Part shown: positions 53,871-62,983 of the stretch, in pieces
Layout of the letters: every line of letters begins with the position of its first letter
How positions within the stretch are numbered: the stretch's first letter is position 1
Assembly: GCA_046318415.1 (NCBI GenBank)
Contig: JBKCUK010000009.1
Coordinates: 62,001 to 126,000 of the forward strand
DNA: 64,000 nucleotides
Direction of reading: 5' to 3'
Origin: JBKCUK01 sp046318415
Lineage (GTDB): Bacteria > Pseudomonadota > Alphaproteobacteria > Caedimonadales > Caedimonadaceae
The notes under the pieces: model-generated
Databases searched by the model: none
What the model was told of the DNA's origin: nothing
What the model saw: only the letters and a program-made list of their open reading frames with translations
Made by a program: the position numbers and the translations under genes

Positions 53871-54053
53871 TTTCTTACAACACATCTCTTTTTTGTTTGT
53901 GTCTTTTTTCATTGCCCATGAAAATAGATTGATTGGTGGGGGGGTGAAAAATAAAATTCCCACTGATATGAGCATCTTAGCTTTATTTGTTTTTTGTTAA
54001 GGATAGTTTTGCTAGGATGAACCTGGTTTTGTTGGTCGATCAAGGAGTAAAAA

Positions 54054-54332
54054 ATGACATTTAAAACCGTTTTGTTGAGCAGTGCCCTGATTTCCGCTTT
54101 CGCCCTTGCTGGATGTGGCGAAGAGAAAAAAGCAGAACAAGCACCAGCTGCGCCCGCCGAAGAGCAGGCACCAGCTGCAGAGCCTCAAAAGACCAGCGAG
54201 GCTGCACAAGAGCCAGCTGCAGAAACCGCCATGTCTTCTGAAGCCGAAGCTGAAGTCCAAGCTCAAGCTGAAGCCAACGAAGCTGAAGCTGCTGCCGAGC
54301 CAGCACCCCAAGAAGAAGCGAAGGCTTCCTAA
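54054..54332 (+). CDS. Ala/Glu-rich lipoprotein
   Basis: The 92-residue product has a lipoprotein signal with lipobox LAGC (LISAFALAGC, Cys at residue 21), then an almost featureless mature chain of Ala, Glu, Pro and Gln. Such sequences are intrinsically disordered; no family is recognised. AAGGAG precedes the ATG, and a strong terminator follows, so it is a single-gene unit. The composition recalls the Ala/Glu tail of the parvulin protein. Confidence 0.75.
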   Translation: MTFKTVLLSSALISAFALAGCGEEKKAEQAPAAPAEEQAPAAEPQKTSEAAQEPAAETAMSSEAEAEVQAQAEANEAEAAAEPAPQEEAKAS

Positions 54333-54360
54333 GGAATCGCTGAAGAATCACCAAGTGATC

Positions 54361-54389
54361 AAACGCCCGGGCAACCGGGCGTTTTTTTT
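54361..54389 (+). terminator. rho-independent terminator
   Basis: AAACGCCCGG pairs perfectly with CCGGGCGTTT around GCAA and is followed by five more T residues. It ends the Ala/Glu-rich lipoprotein transcript and may limit the convergent F-box transcript as well. Confidence 0.93.
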
Positions 54390-54432
54390 ATTCATAATTT
54401 TTTCTCATGATTTTCTGAGCACACAGCAAAAA

Positions 54433-55539
54433 TTAGCGCACGGCTTCCAAGACGCAAAATTCGAGCTTGAGTTTGGCGCTTTTAAGAAAACTAGCAAATT
54501 TTTTATTGAAAATAATAATACTTGAGTCGAAATAACCCACATGATCCTTAAGGGTCAACCCAACGCGCACATGCAAACGCACCAAATGCTCAAGGTGCAA
54601 CAACGCGTCTAAATTGGCGAGATTTTTAGGCCTTACAACCACGGATAATCGTCTCAAATTATGAAGGTTGCTGATCGCGCTAATCAAGTCTTCGCTCAGC
54701 GGCTGGTCAAGAACAAAAGTCTCTAAGTTGGTTAATCCTCTCAAGGCCTTTACGGCCCATGGGGATACACCCGACACACCAAGATGCAACGTTCGCAGTA
54801 AGGGCATATTTTGGAAGATACGGATATCGCGTTCTTGCAATCCGACGATTTCGTTCAAACTGAGACTCTGCAGGGGCATGGTTTGCAGAATCTCTAACTT
54901 TGCCGAGCTTATGAGAGACTCCGAAGGCAGGACCAAACGCTTAATTGGAAGTTTGGCGATTTTTTTAAGATCTTCGCTATTCAAGGGCACATTCAAGTGT
55001 ACGGGGTAAAGATGCCCCGTGAAGGCCAAACCCCTTAAGCGGACGTTACGGCTGAGGATAGCAAAATCCAACAATGGATCCCTTTGGAAAAAGGCCAGCT
55101 CTAGATCTTTGAGGGAATCAAAGAGATTCAGATAACTCAAGACCGTAGAACTTAAAGTGCTGCCCTGCAGACGAATGGATGTCAACGGAAAGTCATATTT
55201 TGATATGAGAGCAAGCCCCCTCAGGCGCAAGCGCACCTGATTCTTCCATGTCTCTTTCGCGTTCAAAAGCTCGCGACAAGACCTGGAGGTGAGCCGCAGC
55301 GCAGCATAGGTCTTTTGATCGAGCACGCCTGGGCGACCGTGATAACTTCCCACCGCATACTGCAAAACTTTGAACTGCAACTCTGAAGGCAGCGTGCTGA
55401 GGGCTGATTCTTTACCCACATCATCTCGGTCTAGAGAATCCTGAACAATTTCAGACGCCTGAACTGAAGTAAAATACACTGAACAGAAACAAAGAAAACA
55501 AACTAAAGAAAATTTAGTCATCTTGTTACCAAAAGCCAT
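54433..55539 (-). CDS. secreted F-box/LRR protein
   Basis: From the ATG at 55539 (GGAG six bases upstream) the product has 368 residues. A signal peptide (LVCFLCFCSVYFTSVQA, cut near 28) is followed by an acidic linker and an F-box-like segment (STLPSELQFKVLQYAV with ALRLTSRSCRELL, about 48-92). Leucine-rich repeats follow (LKDLELAFF, LRGLAFTGH, IKRLVLPSES, LQSLSLNEIVGL, LRTLHLGVSGV, LETFVLDQ, LRRLSVVVRP). The frame is intact, unlike two of its relatives in the window. ATGs at 55551 and 55521 are alternatives. A host ubiquitin-related role is possible by analogy with known bacterial F-box effectors. Confidence 0.75.
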   Translation of the reverse strand: MAFGNKMTKFSLVCFLCFCSVYFTSVQASEIVQDSLDRDDVGKESALSTLPSELQFKVLQYAVGSYHGRPGVLDQKTYAALRLTSRSCRELLNAKETWKNQVRLRLRGLALISKYDFPLTSIRLQGSTLSSTVLSYLNLFDSLKDLELAFFQRDPLLDFAILSRNVRLRGLAFTGHLYPVHLNVPLNSEDLKKIAKLPIKRLVLPSESLISSAKLEILQTMPLQSLSLNEIVGLQERDIRIFQNMPLLRTLHLGVSGVSPWAVKALRGLTNLETFVLDQPLSEDLISAISNLHNLRRLSVVVRPKNLANLDALLHLEHLVRLHVRVGLTLKDHVGYFDSSIIIFNKKFASFLKSAKLKLEFCVLEAVR

Positions 55540-55551
55540 CACCAACTCCAT

Positions 55552-56015
55552 CCCTTACCACCCTTTGCGACATCCCGTTCGCACCTTAAGGCAAGATGCC
55601 AGTATCCATGCAGGTTGTATTTCTAAAAACCCAAGAATTCCGCTTCCTGCACACCACAATACAAACACTCTGGGGCGTGGGTTAACCACATCCATGAAAG
55701 TGGCTGCGTTTTGCTTGTGCCACCTCGCCTATCATCCTGCGCCCTTACTTTATATGTCGATTTGGCAATAATATTTATGCGCATTTTCCCCTCCCTTTAC
55801 CTTCCAGAGCCACAATCATCTGGAATTTTTTTCATCTTCAATGTGCACCACACCTATTAATTCTTTCTTAAAAATTGCCTAATAGTTACTTTCTGACTTT
55901 AGAAAAAAACCTCGGGCACGATCCATGGAGGTAGGGATGATAAGGCCAGGTGGTAAAAAGCACATATAAATGATAAAAAGCGCACGAAGATAAAGAGTTT
56001 TTTTTGCATCAGGCG
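55552..56015. other. AT-rich gap without a recognisable gene
   Basis: This stretch lies between the F-box gene and the tRNA-Leu promoter. It has long AT-rich runs and no convincing frame, repeat or RNA. It may contain the leader of the minus-strand F-box gene. Confidence 0.5.
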
Positions 56016-56044
56016 TTGACATTTGCGTCCAAGAGCCTTATGCA
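56016..56044 (+). promoter_or_regulatory. promoter for tRNA-Leu
   Basis: A perfect TTGACA (56016-56021) is 17 bases before TATGCA (56039-56044), placing the transcript start just upstream of the tRNA at 56057. Confidence 0.6.
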
Positions 56045-56056
56045 TAAGGTCATCGT

Positions 56057-56143
56057 GCCCAGGTGGCGGAATTGGTAGACGCGCTAGGTTCAGGTCCTAG
56101 TGGGAGCAATCCCGTGGAAGTTCGAGTCTTCTCCTGGGCACCA
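56057..56143 (+). tRNA. tRNA-Leu (anticodon CAG)
   Basis: A class II tRNA of 87 bases including the encoded CCA (56141-56143). The acceptor GCCCAGG pairs with CCTGGGC, the D arm shows TGGCGGAATTGGTAGACGC, the anticodon loop is TTCAGGT with CAG at 56091-56093, the variable arm is long (TGGGAGCAATCCCG region), and the T arm has AGTTCGAGTCTT. Confidence 0.97.
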
Positions 56144-56162
56144 CTCTTTGCTAGCCTTAGGT

Positions 56163-56813
56163 ATGATCATGCCAACAAATGAGGTAGCTGTGACCACCCC
56201 AACCGTTTATCTGCACCAAAGTGATTTGCCCGACGATATTAATTTTGGTTCCTGCGTTGCCATCGACACAGAGGCCATGGGGCTTCTCCCACACCGAGAT
56301 CGCCTGTGCTTGGTGCAACTTTCCTCGGGCGATGGCACAGTCCACCTGGTCCAAATGAATCGCAGCAAGACCTACAATGCCCCCAATCTTGTCCGCCTAC
56401 TGAATGATCGCAACATATTGAAGTTGTTTCACTTTGCCCGTTTTGATGTGGCCATCTTGAACCATGCTTTGGGTGCAAATACGGGTCCAATTTACTGCAC
56501 CAAGATCGCTTCAAAACTTGTGCGCACCTATACCGAACGCCATGGCCTAAAGGAGCTTTTGAGGGAATTGTTGGCCATTGATATCTCGAAAGAGGCGCAA
56601 TCGTCGGATTGGGGCTCTCCTGAACTAAGCCTCGAACAACAACGTTATGCGGCAACCGATGTCTTGTATCTGCACCGTCTCAAAGAAGTTTTAGATCAAC
56701 GCTTGATTCGTGAAGGGCGCATGGAATTGGCCCAGCAGTGCTTTGATTTTATGCCGGCGATGACGACCCTCGACCTACTGGGCGATATAGAATTAAATGT
56801 TTTAAAACACTAA
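56163..56813 (+). CDS. RNase D-like 3'-5' exonuclease
   Basis: The 216-residue product has only the DEDDy exonuclease domain: Exo I in AIDTEAMGL (Asp35, Glu37), Exo II in LFHFARFDVA, and Exo III in QRYAATDVLYLHRL with Tyr and Asp. It lacks the HRDC domains of full-length RNase D, as is usual for the short alphaproteobacterial form. Such enzymes trim 3' ends of tRNAs and other RNAs. The ATG at 56163 or 56169 is preferred; an ATG at 56100 lies inside the tRNA and cannot be right. It directly follows tRNA-Leu. Confidence 0.9.
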   Translation: MIMPTNEVAVTTPTVYLHQSDLPDDINFGSCVAIDTEAMGLLPHRDRLCLVQLSSGDGTVHLVQMNRSKTYNAPNLVRLLNDRNILKLFHFARFDVAILNHALGANTGPIYCTKIASKLVRTYTERHGLKELLRELLAIDISKEAQSSDWGSPELSLEQQRYAATDVLYLHRLKEVLDQRLIREGRMELAQQCFDFMPAMTTLDLLGDIELNVLKH

Positions 56814-56825
56814 ACCCATCCTTTA

Positions 56826-56853
56826 TTGACAAAAAGCCCCTTTATTTATTAAT
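56826..56853 (+). promoter_or_regulatory. candidate promoter for the kdsD-lpt-rpoN operon
   Basis: A perfect TTGACA (56826-56831) is followed after 16 bases by ATTAAT (56848-56853). It lies about 35 bases before the kdsD start. The -10 box matches four of six consensus bases. Confidence 0.5.
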
Positions 56854-56888
56854 GATTACATTACATTTCATAAGTTAGGTACAAGACT

Positions 56889-57878
56889 TTGTCACTTATT
56901 TCCGCAACAATAACACTCCACGACGATCTCAGCGAAGCAAAACGCGTTTTACGCCTCGAACAAGAAGGCCTTGAAGCCCTAGAAAACAGCTTAGATCATA
57001 CCTTGACCCAAAGCATTGAAACCATTTTGGCCACCACTGGCCGCGTTGTAACCAGTGGCATGGGGAAAAGCGGTCATGTGGCCCGCAAAATTGCCGCAAC
57101 TCTAGCCTCAACTGGCACACCCGCCTTTTTCGTCCACCCTGCCGAGGCAAGCCACGGCGATCTTGGCATGATTGCGGAGGATGATATCCTCCTATTACTC
57201 TCGAATTCGGGAGAAACGGCTGAATTATCGGACCTCATCAACTTTGCCCACCGGCGCCAAATTCCCATTATTGGCGTCACCCAACAGCCCGCCAGCAGCT
57301 TGGCTGAAATGTCAAACATTGCCCTTGTGATTCCCAAAATTGAAGAAGCCTGCCCCCATGGACTTGCCCCCACCACATCCACAACGGTCATGATGGCTTT
57401 GGGGGATGCTTTAGCCCTTTGCCTCTTAAAGCGTCGGGGATTTTCATCCAAGGATTTTGGTTCGCTGCATCCAGGCGGAAAACTGGGACAACGTCTCGTG
57501 CGCGTCAGCAAACTGATGCACACAGGTGATGCCATGCCGATCATTCCCGCCACAACAATTATGAGTGAAGTGATTCTGGTCATGAGCCAAAAAGGTTTTG
57601 GCTGCGTTGGACTTTTAGATGATCAGGGTGGTTTAATTGGCATCATCACCGATGGTGACTTACGCCGTCACATGATGCCAAACTTACTGCAACAAAGGGC
57701 CGCTGACGTGATGACACCGGGTCCTTTAACGGTTTCTTCAACCACACTCGCGCAAGATGCTCTTGCCCTGTTAAATAACAAAGGCAGATCGTGCTTGTTT
57801 ATTGTTGATGATACTGAATCACGAAAACCGCTTGGTGTTGTGCATCTTCACGACTTCTTGCGGGCACATATTGCCTAA
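56889..57878 (+). CDS. kdsD: D-arabinose 5-phosphate isomerase KdsD (KpsF/GutQ family)
   Basis: KdsD converts ribulose 5-phosphate to arabinose 5-phosphate, the first step of Kdo synthesis. The 329-residue protein has an N-terminal SIS domain (TSGMGKSGHVARKIAATLAS, HGDLGM, LLLSNSGETAEL) and two C-terminal CBS domains (from about residue 205; GIITDGDLRRHM). Length is normal. The start is a TTG with AGG upstream. It heads the lptC-lptA-lptB-rpoN-hpf operon, and the Kdo made here would be used by WaaA at 19-20 kb. Confidence 0.95.
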   Translation: MSLISATITLHDDLSEAKRVLRLEQEGLEALENSLDHTLTQSIETILATTGRVVTSGMGKSGHVARKIAATLASTGTPAFFVHPAEASHGDLGMIAEDDILLLLSNSGETAELSDLINFAHRRQIPIIGVTQQPASSLAEMSNIALVIPKIEEACPHGLAPTTSTTVMMALGDALALCLLKRRGFSSKDFGSLHPGGKLGQRLVRVSKLMHTGDAMPIIPATTIMSEVILVMSQKGFGCVGLLDDQGGLIGIITDGDLRRHMMPNLLQQRAADVMTPGPLTVSSTTLAQDALALLNNKGRSCLFIVDDTESRKPLGVVHLHDFLRAHIA

Positions 57879-57887
57879 CAAAAAGGA

Positions 57888-58550
57888 ATGCGGCCAGTGG
57901 AGAAACCTTCGTCACCTCTGCACAGCAAAAAGCAGTCTTTTCATAGATCAACGCGTCACTCTAAGCGGGTTGCGCGTCTGAAGGTTATCCTTCCTGTTGC
58001 AGCTGCGGTGGGCCTCATCAGTCTTGGTCTTTGGCCGTTGGCGCAAAATTATATCGAAAGCGCGCAGCAACGCAAAAACCCACAACCCAAATTCGATGTG
58101 ACTATCCAAAATAAGCTGGTGAATCCTGAGTCCATCACCCTTGATGACAAGGGACGTCCCGTGAAACTCAATGCCGACTTAGCCGAGCAAAGCAATAACG
58201 ATAAAGTGGATCTGAGCAAGCCCACAAACGAAATCCAGTTGGAAGACGGAACTCAGGTCAAAATCAAGTCAGAGCGGGGCACCATCGATCGCACCACCGA
58301 CACACTTACCTACGAGGGCGGCGTCCAAGTTGAAACATCCAGTGGGTATACCCTTGAAACCCCATCGGCCACGCTCAACCTGAAGTCCCATATCGCCGAG
58401 GGTCGCGAGCCCGTGAAAGCCAAGGGACCTGCTGGAGAAGTCGAGGGCGAAGGATTCTCTGTTGACCGGGACAAAGGTCTGCTTACAATTAAGGGCAAAA
58501 GTCGCCTTGTCATTAACCCACAGGAAAAGCGATCCAAGCCCCATGACTAA
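57888..58550 (+). CDS. lptC: LPS export protein LptC
   Basis: LptC links the inner-membrane LptB2FG transporter to the periplasmic LptA bridge. The 220-residue protein has a basic N-terminus, one membrane anchor (VILPVAAAVGLISLGLWPLA) and a periplasmic beta-jellyroll region with repeated short strands (TLTYEGGVQVETSSGYTLE). Family sequence conservation is low, so the call leans on topology and the lptC-lptA-lptB order. Its 3' end overlaps lptA by 8 bases. Confidence 0.88.
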   Translation: MRPVEKPSSPLHSKKQSFHRSTRHSKRVARLKVILPVAAAVGLISLGLWPLAQNYIESAQQRKNPQPKFDVTIQNKLVNPESITLDDKGRPVKLNADLAEQSNNDKVDLSKPTNEIQLEDGTQVKIKSERGTIDRTTDTLTYEGGVQVETSSGYTLETPSATLNLKSHIAEGREPVKAKGPAGEVEGEGFSVDRDKGLLTIKGKSRLVINPQEKRSKPHD

Positions 58551-59397
58551 ACTGCACGTTTTCATGACCTGCCTTGTGGCGGCACACATACCAAGCATAA
58601 CCCTTGGGTTTATCTCTCAGGGCGATGAAGATCATGCCCAACCCATCGAGATTTTGGCCGATGAGGGGATCACCTGTGATGATCAACAAGGCCAGTGTAC
58701 GGCACGGGGAAATGTCCGCGCCAAACGGGGAGACTACACCCTAACAGCATCCCTGTTGCGGGCCCACTTTAGCAAAGATGCATCTGGCGAACAGCAAATT
58801 ACCCGCCTTGAGGCAGAGGGCCGCGTCCATATTATGAGCACCCACCCTGGAAGCCACCGTCATGCTTGGGCTGAGCGTGCCCTCTATGAAGATCAGGACG
58901 AGACACTCACCCTCTTTGGTGCCTCAAGTCGGGTTGAGAACGAGGGGATGATCATCACAGCTAAAGAACGCATTGACTATAGTTCCGTCAAACTGAAGGC
59001 GGAGGCCAAGGGCGAGGCAACCGCAACCCGAGAGGGTCGCGTGATTCAAGCTGATCACTTGATCGCAACGTTTCAAAAGGGCACCAATGATAAAATCGTC
59101 CTCGACCATGTTGAGGGCCACGGCCAAGTGGTGCTAACAACGCCGGAAGAAATTGCAACAGGAGACCGCGGGTTCTATCATGCAACGCAAGAGCGGGCAG
59201 AATTACACGGTAACGTGCGTATCACCAATTGTGATGGACAGCTCGAAGGAGCCTCGGCCGAGGTGAATCTGAAGGATCACACAAGCCGACTTATTGAGCC
59301 TGATCCGAGCGTATCTTCATTGACCCTTGGAGCCCAACCGAAGCGTGTGCGCGCCCTTTTATTGCCCCGCCCTAAAAAAGACAAGGATGTTTCATAA
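58543..59397 (+). CDS. lptA: LPS transport protein LptA
   Basis: LptA forms the periplasmic bridge carrying LPS to the outer membrane. From the ATG at 58543 the product has 284 residues with a signal peptide (VFMTCLVAAHIPSITLG) and an OstA-type domain beginning PIEILADEGITCDDQQGQCTA, then GNVRAKRGDYTLTASLL. It is longer than the 185-residue E. coli protein and ends with a basic proline-rich tail, common in alphaproteobacteria. A longer frame to 58462 lies within lptC. It shares one base with the lptB start. Confidence 0.88.
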   Translation: MTKLHVFMTCLVAAHIPSITLGFISQGDEDHAQPIEILADEGITCDDQQGQCTARGNVRAKRGDYTLTASLLRAHFSKDASGEQQITRLEAEGRVHIMSTHPGSHRHAWAERALYEDQDETLTLFGASSRVENEGMIITAKERIDYSSVKLKAEAKGEATATREGRVIQADHLIATFQKGTNDKIVLDHVEGHGQVVLTTPEEIATGDRGFYHATQERAELHGNVRITNCDGQLEGASAEVNLKDHTSRLIEPDPSVSSLTLGAQPKRVRALLLPRPKKDKDVS

Positions 59398-60149
59398 TGG
59401 CCGAAAAAAAGAAACCTCAGCCCGAACGCCAAGGTCTATGGACGGTTGGTCTTTCCAAATCCTTTAAGGGAAGACCCGTGGTCAGTGATGTCAATATCAC
59501 TGTTGCCCGAGGCGAAGCTGTAGGTTTACTGGGCCCCAACGGCGCAGGGAAAACCACGAGTTTTTCCATGATCGCAGGCTTAGTGACACCGGAAAAAGGT
59601 CAGATCTACCTGGATGGGGTTGAAATGACCGCCCTTCCCATGTATCAGAGGGCGCGGTTAGGGATTGGCTATCTTCCCCAAGAAGCCTCTATCTTCCGTG
59701 GATTAAGCGTTGAAGAGAACATCAAGGCTGTCCTTGAGATGACCATAAGTGATCCAGATCGACGGGTCGATCGCCTGGAGTCTCTTCTTTCCGAATTCGT
59801 GATTGGTCATCTGCGCCGTGCATCCGCCCTTACCTTATCTGGAGGAGAGCGGCGGCGCGTAGAGATTGCCCGCGCCCTTGCGGCGGATCCCCATTTCATC
59901 ATGCTTGATGAACCCCTTGCTGGGATTGACCCCATCGCCGTCCATGATATCCGCAGTCTCATCTCTCACCTGAAGGAAAGGGGCATCGGCGTGTTGATTA
60001 CGGATCATAATGTGCGCGAAACACTTGATATCGTCGACCGAGCCTATATCATGAATGAAGGTAGAGTGCTAATGGAAGGCACGCCTTCAGAAATTATTGC
60101 CGATAAGAACGTGCGCCGCATCTACCTTGGGGAGACTTTTAGATTGTAG
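59397..60149 (+). CDS. lptB: LPS export ABC transporter ATPase LptB
   Basis: LptB powers LPS extraction from the inner membrane together with LptF and LptG, whose genes are not in this window. The 250-residue ATPase has Walker A GPNGAGKTTSFSMIAGL, the Q-loop region LPQEASIFRGLSVEENI, the signature LSGGERRRVEIARALA, Walker B IMLDEPLAGIDP and the switch histidine in LITDHNVRETL. All are intact. rpoN follows after five bases. Confidence 0.97.
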   Translation: MAEKKKPQPERQGLWTVGLSKSFKGRPVVSDVNITVARGEAVGLLGPNGAGKTTSFSMIAGLVTPEKGQIYLDGVEMTALPMYQRARLGIGYLPQEASIFRGLSVEENIKAVLEMTISDPDRRVDRLESLLSEFVIGHLRRASALTLSGGERRRVEIARALAADPHFIMLDEPLAGIDPIAVHDIRSLISHLKERGIGVLITDHNVRETLDIVDRAYIMNEGRVLMEGTPSEIIADKNVRRIYLGETFRL

Positions 60150-60154
60150 GATGA

Positions 60155-61612
60155 ATGGGCGTCACATCTCGCCTTGAACAACGACAAGCCCAAGTTTTAA
60201 CCCTCACGCCACAGTTGCGTCAGGCCATCAAGCTGCTCGAGCTCACCAATCTGGAAATCCAAGCCTATGTTGAGCAAGCAGTGATGGAAAATCCCTTGCT
60301 AACCCTCGATCATCCAGAGGCGCCCGATTCACCTGGACAAGAGGTACCTCAGCCCGATAGCGATCCAAACCAGGACAGTGAGCAAAGTGCGCTTGAGGGA
60401 AATCTGCAAGATCTGGATCATCCCGATTACGAGAATGAATGGGCAGATCTTCCCCACCGTGACGGCAGGCACCTTGGCGCCGATGATAGTTTAAGCGCGT
60501 TAGACTTAGCCTCTGACGAGCGCCATACCCTTCGGGACCACCTGATGGCTCAGGTGGAAGTCGATATCGAAGAGCCTGTAGACCGTTTGATTGCCAGCCA
60601 TCTGATTGATCACCTGGATGACGCGGGTTATCTGCGCACGCCCCTTGAGGAAATCGCCTCAACACTCAAGGTGGACCTGACGCGCCTCTCCAATATTGTA
60701 AAACGCCTAAAACAATTTGACCCTGCCGGCATTTTCGCAGAAAACCTTGCTGAATGCCTGCGCCTGCAACTTATGGACAAGGGGGTTCATACGCCAAAAT
60801 TTGATCTACTGTTGCAGCACCTGGACCTGTTTGCAGAGGGCAAGATTGAGCGCCTCTTAAAGCTGTGCCACATGGGGGCCGAGGATCTGGCCCAAGCCAT
60901 GGCCACCCTTCGCCACCTTGACCCAAAGCCTGGCCTCAAATTTGATTCCAACCCAGCAGAAACGCTCATTCCCGATGTCTTGGTCAGAAAGTCTCCGCAA
61001 ACAGGGGATTGGACCATTGAGCTGAATCAGGCAGCCCTGCCTCGGGTGCTGATCGATGAGGTCTATCGCGCCCAGCTGACGCAGCAAGGAGGCAAGACCA
61101 CGCAACGCTACCTCTCTCAACAAATGGGCGAGGCCCAGTGGCTGATCAAGGCGCTGGACCAGCGGGCGCAGAATATCCTTAAAGTGGCAACGGAAATCAT
61201 GAAGCGTCAGCGCACCTTTCTGGAAGAGGGTGTGGCAGCCCTGATTCCCCTCACCCTCAAGGACGTCGCCTTGGCGGTCGAGGTCCATGAAAGCACCGTC
61301 TCCCGCGTGACCGCAAATAAATACATTGCCACGCCCAGGGGGGTCTTTGAGCTGAAGTTCTTTTTCTCCAGCAGCCTTGGAAATTATGCCCAAACCGGTG
61401 ACCATGCCGCCCAAGCCGTACGCCACCGCATTAAGGCGTTAATCCAAGGGGAAAGCCTCGGCAATCCCCTCTCCGACGATGATCTGGTCGAGCTTTTAGC
61501 CCGCGAGGGGGTTAACATTGCACGGCGCACCGTCGCCAAATACCGGGAAGCCCTTGGCATCCCCTCTTCCTATGATCGCAAAAGAGCCTTTAAGCGCCAA
61601 AGCTGCCTTTGA
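60155..61612 (+). CDS. rpoN: RNA polymerase sigma-54 factor RpoN
   Basis: RpoN directs RNA polymerase to -24/-12 promoters, with enhancer-binding activators. The 485-residue protein has the glutamine-rich region I (RQAQVLTLTPQLRQAIKLL), an acidic region II, the core-binding region, the helix-turn-helix (LKDVALAVEVHESTVSRV) and the RpoN box ARRTVAKYRE near the C-terminus. Its place between lptB and hpf is the standard proteobacterial order. No sigma-54 activator gene and no clear -24/-12 site were found in the window. Confidence 0.97.
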   Translation: MGVTSRLEQRQAQVLTLTPQLRQAIKLLELTNLEIQAYVEQAVMENPLLTLDHPEAPDSPGQEVPQPDSDPNQDSEQSALEGNLQDLDHPDYENEWADLPHRDGRHLGADDSLSALDLASDERHTLRDHLMAQVEVDIEEPVDRLIASHLIDHLDDAGYLRTPLEEIASTLKVDLTRLSNIVKRLKQFDPAGIFAENLAECLRLQLMDKGVHTPKFDLLLQHLDLFAEGKIERLLKLCHMGAEDLAQAMATLRHLDPKPGLKFDSNPAETLIPDVLVRKSPQTGDWTIELNQAALPRVLIDEVYRAQLTQQGGKTTQRYLSQQMGEAQWLIKALDQRAQNILKVATEIMKRQRTFLEEGVAALIPLTLKDVALAVEVHESTVSRVTANKYIATPRGVFELKFFFSSSLGNYAQTGDHAAQAVRHRIKALIQGESLGNPLSDDDLVELLAREGVNIARRTVAKYREALGIPSSYDRKRAFKRQSCL

Positions 61613-61781
61613 AAAAAGTGTCAATTTTTACAAAGTGAACTTTACAACATGATGGAAAATAATAGTTTTTTTATGCATTTCCCTACTGTTGGCTTTTGTA
61701 ATTTGAGGCAGAAAGGAGTATTCTGAAAAAGATGAGAATTATAAGGGGTATTGAAGCCCCATGTCGAAACGGAGGACGATT

Positions 61782-62354
61782 ATGCAATTAACGGTTTCTG
61801 GCCGTCACGTTGATATTTCTGAAGCTTTCAAAACCCATGTGAGTGATGCACTGGAAGACATCAATACTCGGCATCATGTGGATCCTGTCGAAGCAGCGGT
61901 GATCATTTCTAAGCAAGGCCATTTGTTCTTGTGTGATGTAACCCTGCATATGAGTAAAAATGTCTACGTGCGCGCCCAGGGTTCTGGTACCGAAGGGTAT
62001 GGCAGTTTCGATGATGCAGCCCGCGTCCTCACGGGCCGTTTGCGCCGCCATATGAAGCGCCTTCGGGATCATCATCGCCACCACGATGTGCATCCATCGC
62101 CTGCCGAGAACGTTCCCTACTTCGTCTTGAATGCGGAAACTCTGCCCGAAGAAAATGCGTCAGAAGACATGACCGCTGCAGTCGTTGCCGAAACCACAAA
62201 GGAAATCCCGACCTTAAGCGTGGGGGATGCGGTGATGCGTATGGATCTTTCGGATGTGCCGGCTTATGTATTCCGCAATGCCCGCCACGGCCGCATCAAT
62301 TTCCTTTATCGCCGCGGTGATGGCCACATTGGCTGGGTCGACCCACAGGCCTAA
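61782..62354 (+). CDS. hpf: ribosome hibernation promoting factor, long form
   Basis: Long HPF binds the 30S subunit and pairs ribosomes into inactive 100S dimers in starvation. From the ATG at 61782 (GGAGG six bases upstream) the product has 190 residues: the N-terminal HPF/RaiA domain (MQLTVSGRHVDISEAF, residues 1-100) and the C-terminal dimerisation domain ending DGHIGWVDPQ. A start at 61761 would add seven residues but lacks support. The gap after rpoN is 169 bases and may hold its own promoter. The usual downstream ptsN gene is absent. Confidence 0.95.
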   Translation: MQLTVSGRHVDISEAFKTHVSDALEDINTRHHVDPVEAAVIISKQGHLFLCDVTLHMSKNVYVRAQGSGTEGYGSFDDAARVLTGRLRRHMKRLRDHHRHHDVHPSPAENVPYFVLNAETLPEENASEDMTAAVVAETTKEIPTLSVGDAVMRMDLSDVPAYVFRNARHGRINFLYRRGDGHIGWVDPQA

Positions 62355-62983
62355 GACTCTTGCAGAGTGCAAAGGGCGGAGGCTGAAAAAAACGCTTTCC
62401 GCCCGTGCAACACGCCTTTGCATCAGACAGCAACGTGAAGCGTCCCTGCGCAAGTGCAGAGCTGGCGCGCTTTCCTGTCCAGCTCTGCTCAACGGCACGG
62501 CAAGGATTTAAGGTTTCTCTGTCCAGTTCTTAGTCACGACACAGCTGGGGCGTTTGGTCTCGACTGCTTCGCTCTCAGGGTCCGCGATGCGCGAGCATAA
62601 AGATAACCCCACATTGGTGCTTTACTCTAAGAGGGTCAAAGTCCGTTTTGTCTCATCCCGCAGGCTTTTTTAGGGGCAAGACATTCTCAAAAGCCTTGTC
62701 ACTGGGGGGGGATGTTCGCGAAGGCCATCCTTCCTGGGACCTTGCGACATCACCCACTCGGCTCGCTGACAAGCAAGCAGCTCACAACCTATGGCGCCCC
62801 CTGCTCACAGCGGAAAGGGCATAGGTGATCTCGGCACTCGAGGGGGCCGCGAATATGAACAAATCAGAGACTTTTTTTAAGTTTTTTGTCCGCCGCGCGC
62901 CCAAGGGATTTCCACCCTCTTCTCCTTGATGACCTATGCCTGAGGAAATTTGCCTTGTGCAGTGTAAAACCAATGGAGATTGG
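62355..62983. other. non-coding stretch after hpf
   Basis: No gene is supported in these 629 bases. Just after the hpf stop there is a small hairpin (ACTCT-TGC-AGAGT, 62356-62368) and a GGGCGGA/TCCGCCC pair (62374-62404) without a T-run; either may slow transcription. No tRNA, tmRNA, SRP RNA or RNase P signature was recognised. Confidence 0.5.

Noticed and set aside
61613..61781. Sigma-54 promoter before hpf
   Set aside because: TTGGC occurs at about 61690, but no GC pair follows at the required distance for a -24/-12 site.
62355..62983. Structured RNA (tmRNA, RNase P or SRP RNA) after hpf
   Set aside because: Short resemblances such as AAAGTCCG are present, but none of the conserved core elements of these RNAs could be found.
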